DNA of 8,004 nucleotides from Deltaproteobacteria bacterium (lineage in GTDB: Bacteria > Desulfobacterota > DSM-4660 > Desulfatiglandales > B25-G16): contig JAFDHR010000097.1 in assembly GCA_019308645.1 (NCBI GenBank), positions 1 through 8,004 on the forward strand, in the 5' to 3' direction. The translations under genes were made by a program, and so were the position numbers. This document shows, one piece after another, positions 1 through 5,462 of the stretch; position 1 is the first letter of the stretch; each line of letters begins with the position of its first letter. Below the pieces are notes generated by a model. It was given only the letters and a program-made list of their open reading frames with translations, did not search any database and was not told the DNA's origin.

Positions 1-26
1 TTAATGGTAAGGCTTATCTCTTCCAA
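1..26 (-). CDS. 5' end of an unidentified gene, TTG start (partial)
   Basis: Only the first eight codons plus two bases are in the window. Reading leftward from a TTG at 26-24, the frame gives M-E-E-I-S-L-T-I and then an AA that begins Asn or Lys. The start is supported by an AGGAG Shine-Dalgarno at 35-39, eight bases upstream, lying just after the stop of the reductase gene, so the two genes are 25 bases apart and probably co-transcribed. N-termini of the type E-I-S-L-T-I-N-G-K are common in proteins that open with a 2Fe-2S ferredoxin fold (NuoG, HymC or formate dehydrogenase subunits). Such a partner would fit a methylene-tetrahydrofolate reductase. Eight residues cannot establish this, so the product remains unidentified. 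Confidence 0.5.
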
Positions 27-51
27 GGGTGTATCTCCTGTCAATCTGGTT

Positions 52-933
52 TTATAATTTTTTCAGCTTAGCTGCATCCAGGTAATGTCTCAATTTATCC
101 TCTGCGCCCATGGTAATAATGTGAATCCCCTGGCATATATCTTTAAGACCAGACACGATTTCTGCAAAAATCTCAATACTCGCCTTTTGTCTGTCAGGAG
201 CCCTGACCAATTTTTTAATTATCCAGTCCGGTACCAAACCTGATTGAAAGTGGCGATTAAGAAACTGGGCTACCCCCGCTGTTCTGAGTATCATGACCTC
301 TGCAATAACCGGTACACCGAAGGTGTTGGTACGTTTCATGAATTTTTCAAACAACTCCACATCAAATACAGGTGTGGTCAAAAAGTAACCTGTACCTATT
401 TTTGTCATTTCCTCCATTTCCTTCATCTCCAGGTCTGGCACGTTTTTCCCCCACTTAGATTCTATACCGGAACCAATCATGAATTCAGCCTTGAGGGGAA
501 GGTCTTTACCATCCACTGTTTGCCCTTCTCGAATATGCTCCAACACAGAGGACAACTTCCCTGAATCTACATGAAAAAACATCATCTCTTGGAGGCTGTC
601 TCCAGTGATCCTGTAATCTTCTGTAAAAGCAAGAATATTCTCCACACCCGTTTTATGTGCACGGAGCAGGTCCTTTTGTATTTGCAAACGGTTTTTTTCG
701 CGAAGCGTGGTCTGGTAGATCGCTTCAAATCTATTTTGATGCAAGAGTTCGCAGGTCTTAATGGTATCTGTAACAACTCCTTCAATTTCTAATTCAGGCA
801 CTGTCAACCCATCCACACGGCCACGTACTGACTCTAATTTTTTTATGATTTCTTTTGGTTCCTCATCAATGGGAGGTTGTATTTCAGATGTGACCACAAA
901 TCTTTTTTCATCAAGGGATTCCTTAAGCTTCAT
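52..933 (-). CDS. metF: Methylenetetrahydrofolate reductase (MetF) family protein, divergent
   Basis: This 293-residue protein has the length of a single-domain bacterial MetF, a cytoplasmic FAD enzyme interconverting 5,10-methylene- and 5-methyl-tetrahydrofolate in methionine synthesis or the Wood-Ljungdahl methyl branch. The family order is visible: V-T-S-E-I-Q-P-P with the probable catalytic Glu17, L-R-E-K-N-R at 77-82, N-I-L-A-F-T-E-D at 99-106, F-L-T-T-P-V-F-D at 184-191, and a late V-P-D-W-I-I segment at 234-239. Several positions differ from typical members. The usual R-D-x-N-R is R-E-K-N-R, the L-T-G-D or L-R-G-D flavin loop is F-T-E-D, and the Gln normally at the T-Q-P-V-F-D position (Gln183 in E. 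coli) is Thr187. Family membership is firm, but the exact substrate or electron donor may differ. The ATG at 933 follows a strong AGGAGGAG site (937-944). It lies 89 bases downstream of the HTH-receiver gene. Confidence 0.8.
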   Translation of the reverse strand: MKLKESLDEKRFVVTSEIQPPIDEEPKEIIKKLESVRGRVDGLTVPELEIEGVVTDTIKTCELLHQNRFEAIYQTTLREKNRLQIQKDLLRAHKTGVENILAFTEDYRITGDSLQEMMFFHVDSGKLSSVLEHIREGQTVDGKDLPLKAEFMIGSGIESKWGKNVPDLEMKEMEEMTKIGTGYFLTTPVFDVELFEKFMKRTNTFGVPVIAEVMILRTAGVAQFLNRHFQSGLVPDWIIKKLVRAPDRQKASIEIFAEIVSGLKDICQGIHIITMGAEDKLRHYLDAAKLKKL

Positions 934-952
934 TTTCTCCTCCTGATATTTC

Positions 953-1016
953 TGTCATTGGTCATTAGTGCCTTGAGGGTAATCAGCAAATGACGAGTGA
1001 CAAATGACTAATAACC
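953..1016. repeat. Small inverted repeat built of 7-bp GTCATT/AATGAC units
   Basis: The 89-base spacer between the reductase and the HTH-receiver gene contains GTCATT at 954-959 and 961-966. After about 20 bases come the opposite-strand units AAATGAC (988-994), GAGTGAC (995-1001) and AAATGAC (1002-1008). The arms are imperfect inverted copies with a 7-bp period. This resembles dispersed non-coding elements of environmental bacteria. No intrinsic terminator with a T-run is visible here, so read-through from the regulator into the reductase gene is possible. Confidence 0.55.
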
Positions 1017-1022
1017 TTCTAT

Positions 1023-1595
1023 TCAGAGCAGTCCCAATGACTTGGCCACCTCCTCTTTTAGCTGGGGTAGTGGCAGTGGTTTTGAAAAACAGAGATCCGC
1101 TCCATATTCTTTCATTTTTTTGAATTTGTCATCATCCAGGTAGGCCGACAAAACGATAATTTTTGTATCTTTGGTCTCTTCATTTTCTTTAATCTTTTTA
1201 CAGACATCGTATCCATTGATATCCGGCATCATGATATCCAGTATTAAGAGATGAGGTTTGAAATGATTGACTTGCAGACCAGCCTCAAAACCATCTGAGG
1301 CAGAAAGAATCTCATAATCATATTCCTCTTCTTCCAATGCCTGAACAATGGTTTCCACAATAATTGGATCATCATCCACAATCAGAATTCTTTTTCTCTC
1401 ACCAACGGCTTCTTCTTCTGGAAAGGGTATGCCCTGTTTCCTCATGAAATTCTCCAAATCTAATTTCTTGATACGCCGATGGCCTCCTACTGTCTTATAG
1501 GCCTTGATATGACCAGCTTCTATCCAGTTTATAATCGTTTTAGGGGAGACACTACAGTATTTGCTCGCCTGAAAAACCGTAAGGATATCATCCAT
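1023..1595 (-). CDS. MerR/BldC-type HTH fused to response-regulator receiver domain
   Basis: From the ATG at 1595 the protein is 190 residues long. Residues 4-55 form a single winged-HTH of the MerR/excisionase/BldC class: L-T-V-F-Q-A-S-K-Y, then V-S-P-K-T-I-I-N-W, and the wing signature G-G-H-R-R-I. Residues 68-190 form a receiver domain with the acidic cluster D-D-D at 74-76, phospho-acceptor Asp120 in I-L-D-I-M-M-P, Ser150 as the switch residue and conserved Lys172 before Pro. The spacing Ser150 to Lys172 is standard. The HTH is N-terminal to the receiver, the reverse of OmpR or NarL proteins. It should be a cytoplasmic, phosphorylation-controlled DNA-binding regulator; its kinase is unknown, though the kinases in this window are candidates. 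The first in-frame start (GTG at 1610) is rejected because it forms part of the Shine-Dalgarno. Tandem AT-rich repeats upstream suggest autoregulation. The reductase gene lies downstream on the same strand. Confidence 0.88.
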   Translation of the reverse strand: MDDILTVFQASKYCSVSPKTIINWIEAGHIKAYKTVGGHRRIKKLDLENFMRKQGIPFPEEEAVGERKRILIVDDDPIIVETIVQALEEEEYDYEILSASDGFEAGLQVNHFKPHLLILDIMMPDINGYDVCKKIKENEETKDTKIIVLSAYLDDDKFKKMKEYGADLCFSKPLPLPQLKEEVAKSLGLL

Positions 1596-1603
1596 AGAAG
1601 GAT

Positions 1604-1608
1604 CCTCC
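1604..1608 (-). promoter_or_regulatory. Shine-Dalgarno GGAGG that fixes the HTH-receiver start
   Basis: GGAGG lies eight bases before the ATG at 1595-1593 on the minus strand. The upstream GTG at 1610-1608 shares its last G with this site, so initiation there would leave the motif inside the coding region and without an SD of its own. The ATG is therefore preferred. Confidence 0.75.
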
Positions 1609-1622
1609 ACTTATTTTTGATT

Positions 1623-1649
1623 TTTAGTTATTTTAGTTATTATAGTTTT
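1623..1649. promoter_or_regulatory. Three tandem 9-bp AT-rich units, candidate operator
   Basis: TTTAGTTAT occurs at 1623-1631 and exactly again at 1632-1640, followed by the variant TATAGTTTT at 1641-1649. A further ATAGTTTT is at 1685-1692, and AGTTATTATA appears in inverted orientation near 1696-1706. The array lies 28 bases upstream of the HTH-receiver start and overlaps its likely promoter. Tandem direct repeats are the kind of site bound by BldC-like proteins, which polymerise head to tail. Binding by the adjacent gene product is an inference. Confidence 0.45.
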
Positions 1650-1662
1650 TTCATAATGTCAA
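1630..1662 (-). promoter_or_regulatory. Probable promoter of the HTH-receiver gene
   Basis: A perfect TTGACA -35 box is read on the minus strand at 1662-1657. Possible -10 boxes are TAACTA (1639-1634, spacer 17, weak match) and TAAAAT (1635-1630, spacer 21, good match but long). A perfect TATAAT at 1644-1639 is only 12 bases away, too close for this -35. Over-long spacers are a known feature of promoters activated by MerR-type proteins. The -10 choice is unresolved. Confidence 0.4.
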
Positions 1663-1789
1663 GAGAAAAATTAAAATAATAATAATAGTTTTAATTATAA
1701 TAACTGAAACACCAAATCAGCTCTCCCAATCTGGATAAACCACTTTTAAAGCCATAATAGAATTGCGGTATAAAATTTTATGCAGTCAT

Positions 1790-1869
1790 GGGGCGGGATT
1801 TATTCGCCTTCGCCAGAATACCCTGCAGCTCGCTGCATGTGCGCCGCGTGTGCTGCGGGGTGCTTCATT
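1790..1869. repeat. GC-rich palindromic repeat, copy A
   Basis: The stretch 1799-1832 matches 2000-2033 over 34 bases with one difference, and GCGCCGCGTGTGCT at 1841-1854 recurs exactly at 2050-2063. A hairpin can form from CCCTGCAGC (1821-1829) and GCTGCGGGG (1852-1860) with one wobble position. The end GCGGGGTGCTTCATT (1855-1869) matches 2159-2173 with one difference. GC content is far above the flanking DNA, which suggests a dispersed non-coding element. Confidence 0.75.
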
Positions 1870-1999
1870 GTGACTTTAAAAAGTTTGGTTTTAGGTAAGG
1901 AAAGAAAGTATTTGCATATTAATGAAGATGATTTTATCATTGAGGAAAGAAGGAAACAGAACTCAATAGGTGGGTAATGTGATTGCTAGACCTTAAGGG

Positions 2000-2086
2000 T
2001 TTATTCGCCTTCGCCAGAATACCCTGTAGCTCGCGCAGCGCAGGCGCTTGCGCCGCGTGTGCTACAGGGATGAATGGCGAGGTGAA
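2000..2086. repeat. GC-rich palindromic repeat, copy B
   Basis: This copy is about 200 bases downstream of copy A and in the same orientation. Its outer stem CCCTGTAGC (2022-2030) pairs perfectly with GCTACAGGG (2061-2069), and an inner GGCGC-TT-GCGCC hairpin lies at 2043-2054. The T in the left arm, where copy A has C, is matched by an A in the right arm. That compensating difference preserves pairing and suggests the folded form matters. Flanking TTCGCC and GGCGAGGTGAA extend the stem imperfectly. Confidence 0.75.
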
Positions 2087-2140
2087 CCGTGCCGTAGCTG
2101 CAAGAGCGAAGGCGGGTTGGCTTCGGCGCAATTCCGCTTT

Positions 2141-2174
2141 GATACCCCGCAGCTAGCTGCGGGGAGCTTCATTA
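2141..2174. repeat. Perfect 20-bp palindrome with shared tail, copy C
   Basis: Positions 2145-2164 form a perfect 20-bp palindrome with half-site CCCCGCAGCT. It is followed by GAGCTTCATT, almost identical to the end of copy A (1860-1869). It looks like a short, internally deleted member of the same repeat family. An eight-base T-run follows at about 2179-2187, so plus-strand terminator activity is possible, but no plus-strand gene lies upstream. Confidence 0.65.
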
Positions 2175-2206
2175 ATGATTTTTTTTATTTTGAAGGTAAT
2201 TATTCA

Positions 2207-2322
2207 GCCACTAAGTCACAAAGGCACAAAGATTTGAGAATTATTCTTTTCAGGTAAGGGGTAAAACTTTTACCCGCCTTTAGCGGACAGGTTTATCCTT
2301 TGTGTCTTGGTGCCTTGGTGGC
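2207..2322. repeat. MITE-like element with 25-bp inverted ends
   Basis: The left end 2207-2231 and the reverse complement of 2298-2322 agree at 21 of 25 bases. Each end consists of CACCAAGG-like units of about 8 bp. Inside, GGGTAAAA-C-TTTTACCC forms a perfect 8-bp stem at 2259-2275. The right end lies 11 bases beyond the kinase stop at 2334. The segment TTGGTGGCTACCTGA at 2315-2329 recurs exactly at 7675-7689. No transposase is present, so any mobility would be supplied in trans. Confidence 0.7.
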
Positions 2323-2333
2323 TACCTGAGCAG

Positions 2334-4166
2334 TTACTTTTGAAGATCTTCTTTGTATATAGGAAGAATGATAGTAAATGTTGTTCCTGATCCCCATTTG
2401 CTTGATACCCGTATGTCTCCTCCGTGCTCTTTAATAAATCCATAACACACTGATAGGCCAAGACCAACATCTTTGACGCTATTCTTGGTGGTAAAAAAGT
2501 CATCAAATATTTTATTAATGTTTTCCTCTTTTATCCCAATGCCGGTATCAGTTATTTCAATATATACATTATCCCTTTTTGCGAAGGTCTTTATAGTTAA
2601 GGTTCCCTCATCAGGCATTGCATCCCTTGCATTTGAAATCATATTGAGAAAAACCTGTCGCAGTTGATTCCTGGAGGCATAGACCTTTCCTACATTATCA
2701 GCAAAATTGGTAGAAATGCGTATACTGTTTTCCTGTAGTTGCTTTCCGACAAGAAGCAAGATCTCATCCAGTATAATATTAACATCTGTAGCCTGTTTTT
2801 CTTCCTCATCAGGCTTCGAGAAACGGAGCATTTTACGGAGCAATTCTGTCAAGCGCACAGTTTCAGAGAGGGCCATATCAAGGATTTTTCTCCTTTTGCT
2901 CTGAGGAGAGACTTCTGTCTTAAGAAGTTCAAGGGTATTCATGATACCATACAGGGGATTGTTTAATTCGTGGGCAATCTGGGAGGTCAACCTTCCCATG
3001 GCAGCTAATTTTTCTGACTGTAACAATTTCTCCTGTGTCTCTCTTAATTTATGTTCCATATCCAGTCTCTCTTTAAGGTCTACAAATATGCCCACGGATG
3101 CAATCTCTTTTCCTTGAGTATCGTATACGATTCTTGCAGAGAGGTTACCATCAATGGTTTTGCCATCCCGCCTTACATGAACCATTGGGTAGGACTTACA
3201 TTGTCCAATGCCACCATATTCAGGGCTCCGCATCATTTTCATGACCCTGCTGGCCATCTCTTCTGGATAAATTTCTCGTATATTCATTTTGCCAATGACT
3301 TCTTCAGCTTTATATCCCAATGTCTCTTCAGCGGCACTGTTCCAGATGATAATATCCCCTTTCATATCTGTTGCCATGATGGCATTGGGTGAACTCTGAA
3401 TAATCTTGTTTAAAAAATCATGGGCTCCCCTCAGCTCCTTTTCCATCCTCTTTCTTTGGGATTGATCAACGTTGATCCCTTCATACCCTATGACATTCCC
3501 TTTCTGGTCATAACGCACATGACTTGTATGTAAGACCGGGATAGGCCTTCCATCCTTGCATTTAAAATAAACTTCATAATCTATGACATATCCATCGCGT
3601 TCAATCATCTCCTGCCATTTTTGACGATCCTCTGGATTGAGATAAAGGTCCTTGGCGATATCAATCTTAAGAAATTCCTCCTTGTTTTCATAACCCAACA
3701 TATCCAGAAGCGCCTTGTTAACATTTAAAAATTTTCCTTCCTTAGTGCTTACATAAATCCCAGAACGAACATTTTCAAATAATCTTTTGTATTCCTTTTC
3801 TGAGGCCCTGATATTTTCTTCACTTTTTGCTCTCAGGGTGATATCTCGATATATGCCGACCTTCGATAAGGTACCATCGGAATTTTTCAAAGGAAATTCA
3901 ATAACATCATATGTTTGATCCAAATTCTGAATGTAGTGCTCCCAGCGAATGGTGTTTCCTGCAAATACCTCCTTTGCCCTGCACCAGGAACAGCGTTCAT
4001 CTTTCCCATATATAATCTGATAGCACTTTCTGCTAATGCCACGTCCAAAAATTTTAATCATCACATCATTCATGTGCTCTACATTAAAATCATTATCAAC
4101 AATGTAGACTCCATCCACCATGGCTTCAAAAATAGTGGTAAGGTTTTTTCTCTCCATGTCGAGCAT
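2334..4166 (-). CDS. Soluble PAS-PAS-PAS sensor histidine kinase
   Basis: The protein has 610 residues and no hydrophobic segment long enough to span a membrane, so it should sense cytoplasmic signals. PAS1 (about 7-115) contains a C-x10-C-x2-C signature (Cys48, Cys59, Cys62). PAS2 spans about 122-240 and PAS3 about 247-370. The HisKA dimerisation domain (383-455) has phospho-acceptor His399 in I-A-H-E-L-N-N-P. The ATPase domain (about 460-605) has the N-box Asn508 and Asn512, D-T-G-I-G at 540-544, F-D-D-F-F-T-T-K at 554-561 and G-L-G-L-S at 568-572, so catalysis looks intact. PAS3 and the catalytic core resemble the kinase at 5973-7481. The ATG at 4166 follows GGGGAG (4174-4179) by seven bases; the later Met4 lacks such spacing. 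The gene is divergent from the stand-alone receiver gene, which is a likely phosphotransfer partner. No receiver domain is attached. Confidence 0.92.
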   Translation of the reverse strand: MLDMERKNLTTIFEAMVDGVYIVDNDFNVEHMNDVMIKIFGRGISRKCYQIIYGKDERCSWCRAKEVFAGNTIRWEHYIQNLDQTYDVIEFPLKNSDGTLSKVGIYRDITLRAKSEENIRASEKEYKRLFENVRSGIYVSTKEGKFLNVNKALLDMLGYENKEEFLKIDIAKDLYLNPEDRQKWQEMIERDGYVIDYEVYFKCKDGRPIPVLHTSHVRYDQKGNVIGYEGINVDQSQRKRMEKELRGAHDFLNKIIQSSPNAIMATDMKGDIIIWNSAAEETLGYKAEEVIGKMNIREIYPEEMASRVMKMMRSPEYGGIGQCKSYPMVHVRRDGKTIDGNLSARIVYDTQGKEIASVGIFVDLKERLDMEHKLRETQEKLLQSEKLAAMGRLTSQIAHELNNPLYGIMNTLELLKTEVSPQSKRRKILDMALSETVRLTELLRKMLRFSKPDEEEKQATDVNIILDEILLLVGKQLQENSIRISTNFADNVGKVYASRNQLRQVFLNMISNARDAMPDEGTLTIKTFAKRDNVYIEITDTGIGIKEENINKIFDDFFTTKNSVKDVGLGLSVCYGFIKEHGGDIRVSSKWGSGTTFTIILPIYKEDLQK

Positions 4167-4195
4167 AGTTTCTCTCCCCTTACTATTTTATCATA

Positions 4196-4212
4196 GATAG
4201 TGTAACATTATC
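4196..4212. promoter_or_regulatory. Imperfect palindrome upstream of the PAS kinase
   Basis: GATAGTG-TAA-CATTATC is an inverted repeat with one mismatch in seven bases per arm, centred about 38 bases upstream of the kinase start. Position and symmetry suit a dimeric regulator site, but no protein in the window can be tied to it. Confidence 0.3.
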
Positions 4213-4322
4213 TCTATCCCTTGCAAGGTAAAATATGGGTGTGATGAGTGGGTAAATGATATTAATTTTCCCCTTTTATTACATTTAGGTGTTTGAGGAA
4301 ATTGATTCCATTTAAACGCAGT

Positions 4323-4347
4323 AGCCCTTTTTTAATTTTCAAGGGCT
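4323..4347. repeat. 7-bp perfect inverted repeat just upstream of the -35 box
   Basis: AGCCCTT (4323-4329) and AAGGGCT (4341-4347) are perfect complements separated by 11 AT-rich bases. It ends 13 bases before the -35 box of the receiver-gene promoter. No T-run follows on either strand, so an upstream regulator site is more likely than a terminator. Confidence 0.35.
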
Positions 4348-4360
4348 GTGTCATTTCCAG

Positions 4361-4389
4361 TTGACTCTATAAAAATAACAATATAAAAT
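4361..4389 (+). promoter_or_regulatory. Sigma70-type promoter of the receiver-ACT-ACT-kinase cluster
   Basis: TTGACT at 4361-4366 and TAAAAT at 4384-4389 are separated by exactly 17 bases; each matches the consensus at five of six positions. Transcription would start near 4396, giving a leader of about 60 bases before the ATG at 4455. Confidence 0.6.
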
Positions 4390-4454
4390 AGATAGCAAAA
4401 TTTATCGTTTTTCTAAACCCTATAATCATTGAAAAGTATAGAGGGAGGGAATAT

Positions 4455-4847
4455 ATGGCTAATGATAAACTTATTCTGGTAGTTGATGATGATCCAGATC
4501 TGGTGGAGGCAATCTCTATGAAATTAGAGAATAAAAACTATAGGGCGGCAAAGGCATATGACGGGATAGAGGCCTGGGATAAGATACAGGAGGAAAGACC
4601 GGATTTGATTATCTTAGACGTTATGATGCCTCGCAAAGATGGCTATGAACTTTGTGATGAGCTTAAAAAAAATCCAAAATATGAAGATATTACAATTGTT
4701 CTCTTAACAGCAGTTGGCTCCGCAGTCACCAGTACCCGGTATACTCACCAGGGGGGCATGACTACCTTAGCGGATGATTATATAGCTAAACCAATCGATC
4801 TGGATAAACTTATGTCTATGGTCGATGACTTTACCGGCCAGTCCTGA
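4455..4847 (+). CDS. Stand-alone response-regulator receiver protein
   Basis: The 130-residue protein is a single receiver domain without an output domain, as in CheY- or Spo0F-like phosphotransfer proteins. Visible residues are the acidic cluster D-D-D at 11-13, phospho-acceptor Asp55 in I-I-L-D-V-M-M-P, switch residue Thr85 and conserved Lys112 before Pro113. The Thr-to-Lys distance is 27 residues, against 22 in CheY and in the HTH-receiver protein of this window. The loop containing T-S-T-R-Y-T-H-Q-G-G-M is therefore about five residues longer and may mark partner specificity. The ATG follows GGAGG (4444-4448) by six bases. It is the first gene after the promoter at 4361-4389, is divergent from one kinase and upstream of another, and is separated by 79 bases from the ACT genes. 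It likely relays phosphate or acts through protein contact. Confidence 0.92.
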   Translation: MANDKLILVVDDDPDLVEAISMKLENKNYRAAKAYDGIEAWDKIQEERPDLIILDVMMPRKDGYELCDELKKNPKYEDITIVLLTAVGSAVTSTRYTHQGGMTTLADDYIAKPIDLDKLMSMVDDFTGQS

Positions 4848-4926
4848 GTAGGCCTTCCATTCTCTCAGATATTATTCAGAAAGCACTTTATAGGCTAATA
4901 AGCCCCTTTTTCTATGGTGGCTATAA

Positions 4927-5457
4927 ATGGAAAAATTGAAGATAGGGGGGCTCAAACAGAGTCTTGAACTCTGTCAGTTTGACCTCAGAGGGTTGAATTC
5001 GTCGGAGGAAATTGCTTCAAAGGTAAGTAAACTCCTTCTCTCTCAAAAAATTAATATGGAGTTTCTTACCTTTTACTCACAGAGAAATAATTACCATCAG
5101 CTCACCTTTTGTATCAGTCAAGATAAATTTTCTGCTACTTCAGAAATCCTTAAAAAAGAAGGCTCTTTACCTATTGGTTGGGAGATAAATAGCCGTGGAC
5201 AAGTAGGTATAATCACTATCTTTCCCCATCAATCGGCTATAATGATATTGGGTCTTATCATGTCTTCATGGGCAGCGCAATCTATACCTATTTATGGGAT
5301 TGCTACATCATTGTCCGCAATCTCATTTGTAACTGATTACCAGTTAGCAGACAAGGCCATCAAAGTTATTCAGGATTTATTCCAAATGCCTGAAGATCAT
5401 GCACCAATAAAACCTGAGATCCGTTACCACCAGAGTGATATAGTCAAGGAAGATTAG
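4927..5457 (+). CDS. Tandem ACT-domain small protein, first of two
   Basis: The protein has 176 residues and no catalytic domain. Two ACT-like regions are visible at about 17-78 and 92-154. The second is clearer: V-G-I-I-T-I-F, a helix containing A-I-M-I-L-G-L-I-M, then the strand A-I-S-F-V-T-D-Y and a helix A-D-K-A-I-K-V-I-Q-D-L-F. This is the pattern of aspartokinase regulatory ACT repeats, which bind amino acids at domain interfaces. The aspartokinase catalytic domain is absent, so a stand-alone ligand sensor or partner subunit is likely. The start at ATG 4927 has only a modest GGTGG (4916-4920) six bases upstream. The stop is five bases before the next ACT gene, whose Shine-Dalgarno lies inside this gene's 3' end. 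The polar tail 156-176 is probably disordered. Ligand and partner are unknown; the downstream kinase is the obvious candidate. Confidence 0.82.
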   Translation: MEKLKIGGLKQSLELCQFDLRGLNSSEEIASKVSKLLLSQKINMEFLTFYSQRNNYHQLTFCISQDKFSATSEILKKEGSLPIGWEINSRGQVGIITIFPHQSAIMILGLIMSSWAAQSIPIYGIATSLSAISFVTDYQLADKAIKVIQDLFQMPEDHAPIKPEIRYHQSDIVKED

Positions 5458-5462
5458 ATTTC

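Larger units (their letters stand above)
1596..2333. other. 738-base gene-free stretch between two minus-strand genes
   Basis: No open frame here has a ribosome site plus recognisable protein content; short frames run through repeats. In order the stretch holds the promoter and tandem repeats of the HTH-receiver gene (1596-1710), an AT-rich spacer with a 12-bp perfect palindrome ATAAAATTTTAT (1770-1781), GC-rich repeat copies at 1790-1869, 2000-2086 and 2141-2174, and the inverted-end element at 2207-2322. The 1870-1999 segment between the first two copies holds nothing recognised. Confidence 0.7.
4167..4454. other. Divergent intergenic regulatory region
   Basis: The 288-base AT-rich region separates the minus-strand kinase from the plus-strand receiver gene. 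It contains an imperfect palindrome near the kinase start, a 7-bp inverted repeat at 4323-4347 and a sigma70-type promoter facing the receiver gene. A TGATAAAAT extended -10-like motif faces the kinase (TAAAAT at 4190-4185), but it would give a leader of only about 12 bases and has no fitting -35, so no kinase promoter is assigned. No coding potential was seen. Confidence 0.65.

Noticed and set aside
244..564. 106-codon plus-strand open frame opposite the reductase gene
   Set aside because: It is a shadow of a well-supported MetF-family gene on the other strand and lacks domain features.
953..1016. Possible CRISPR array or other repeat-spacer locus here or elsewhere in the window
   Set aside because: Units are 7-9 bp, contiguous or inverted, with no regular spacers and no cas genes nearby.
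1639..1662. TTGACA with perfect TATAAT upstream of the HTH-receiver gene
   Set aside because: The spacer is only 12 bases, too short for a sigma70 promoter, so the TATAAT was not assigned as the matching -10 box.
1780..1977. 65-codon plus-strand open frame
   Set aside because: Its first half runs through repeat copy A, no Shine-Dalgarno precedes it, and the remaining residues match no family I recognise.
1937..2257. Short open frames on both strands in the repeat zone
   Set aside because: They read through GC-rich palindromic repeats and the inverted-end element; the composition reflects the repeats, not a protein.
4185..4193. Extended -10-like TGATAAAAT facing the minus-strand kinase
   Set aside because: It would place the transcript start at the Shine-Dalgarno and has no -35 at a fitting distance; not called as a promoter.
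4893..4911. GGCT-AATA-AGCC stem followed by a T-run between the receiver and ACT genes
   Set aside because: A 4-bp stem is too weak for an intrinsic terminator; the downstream ACT genes may still be read from the same promoter.
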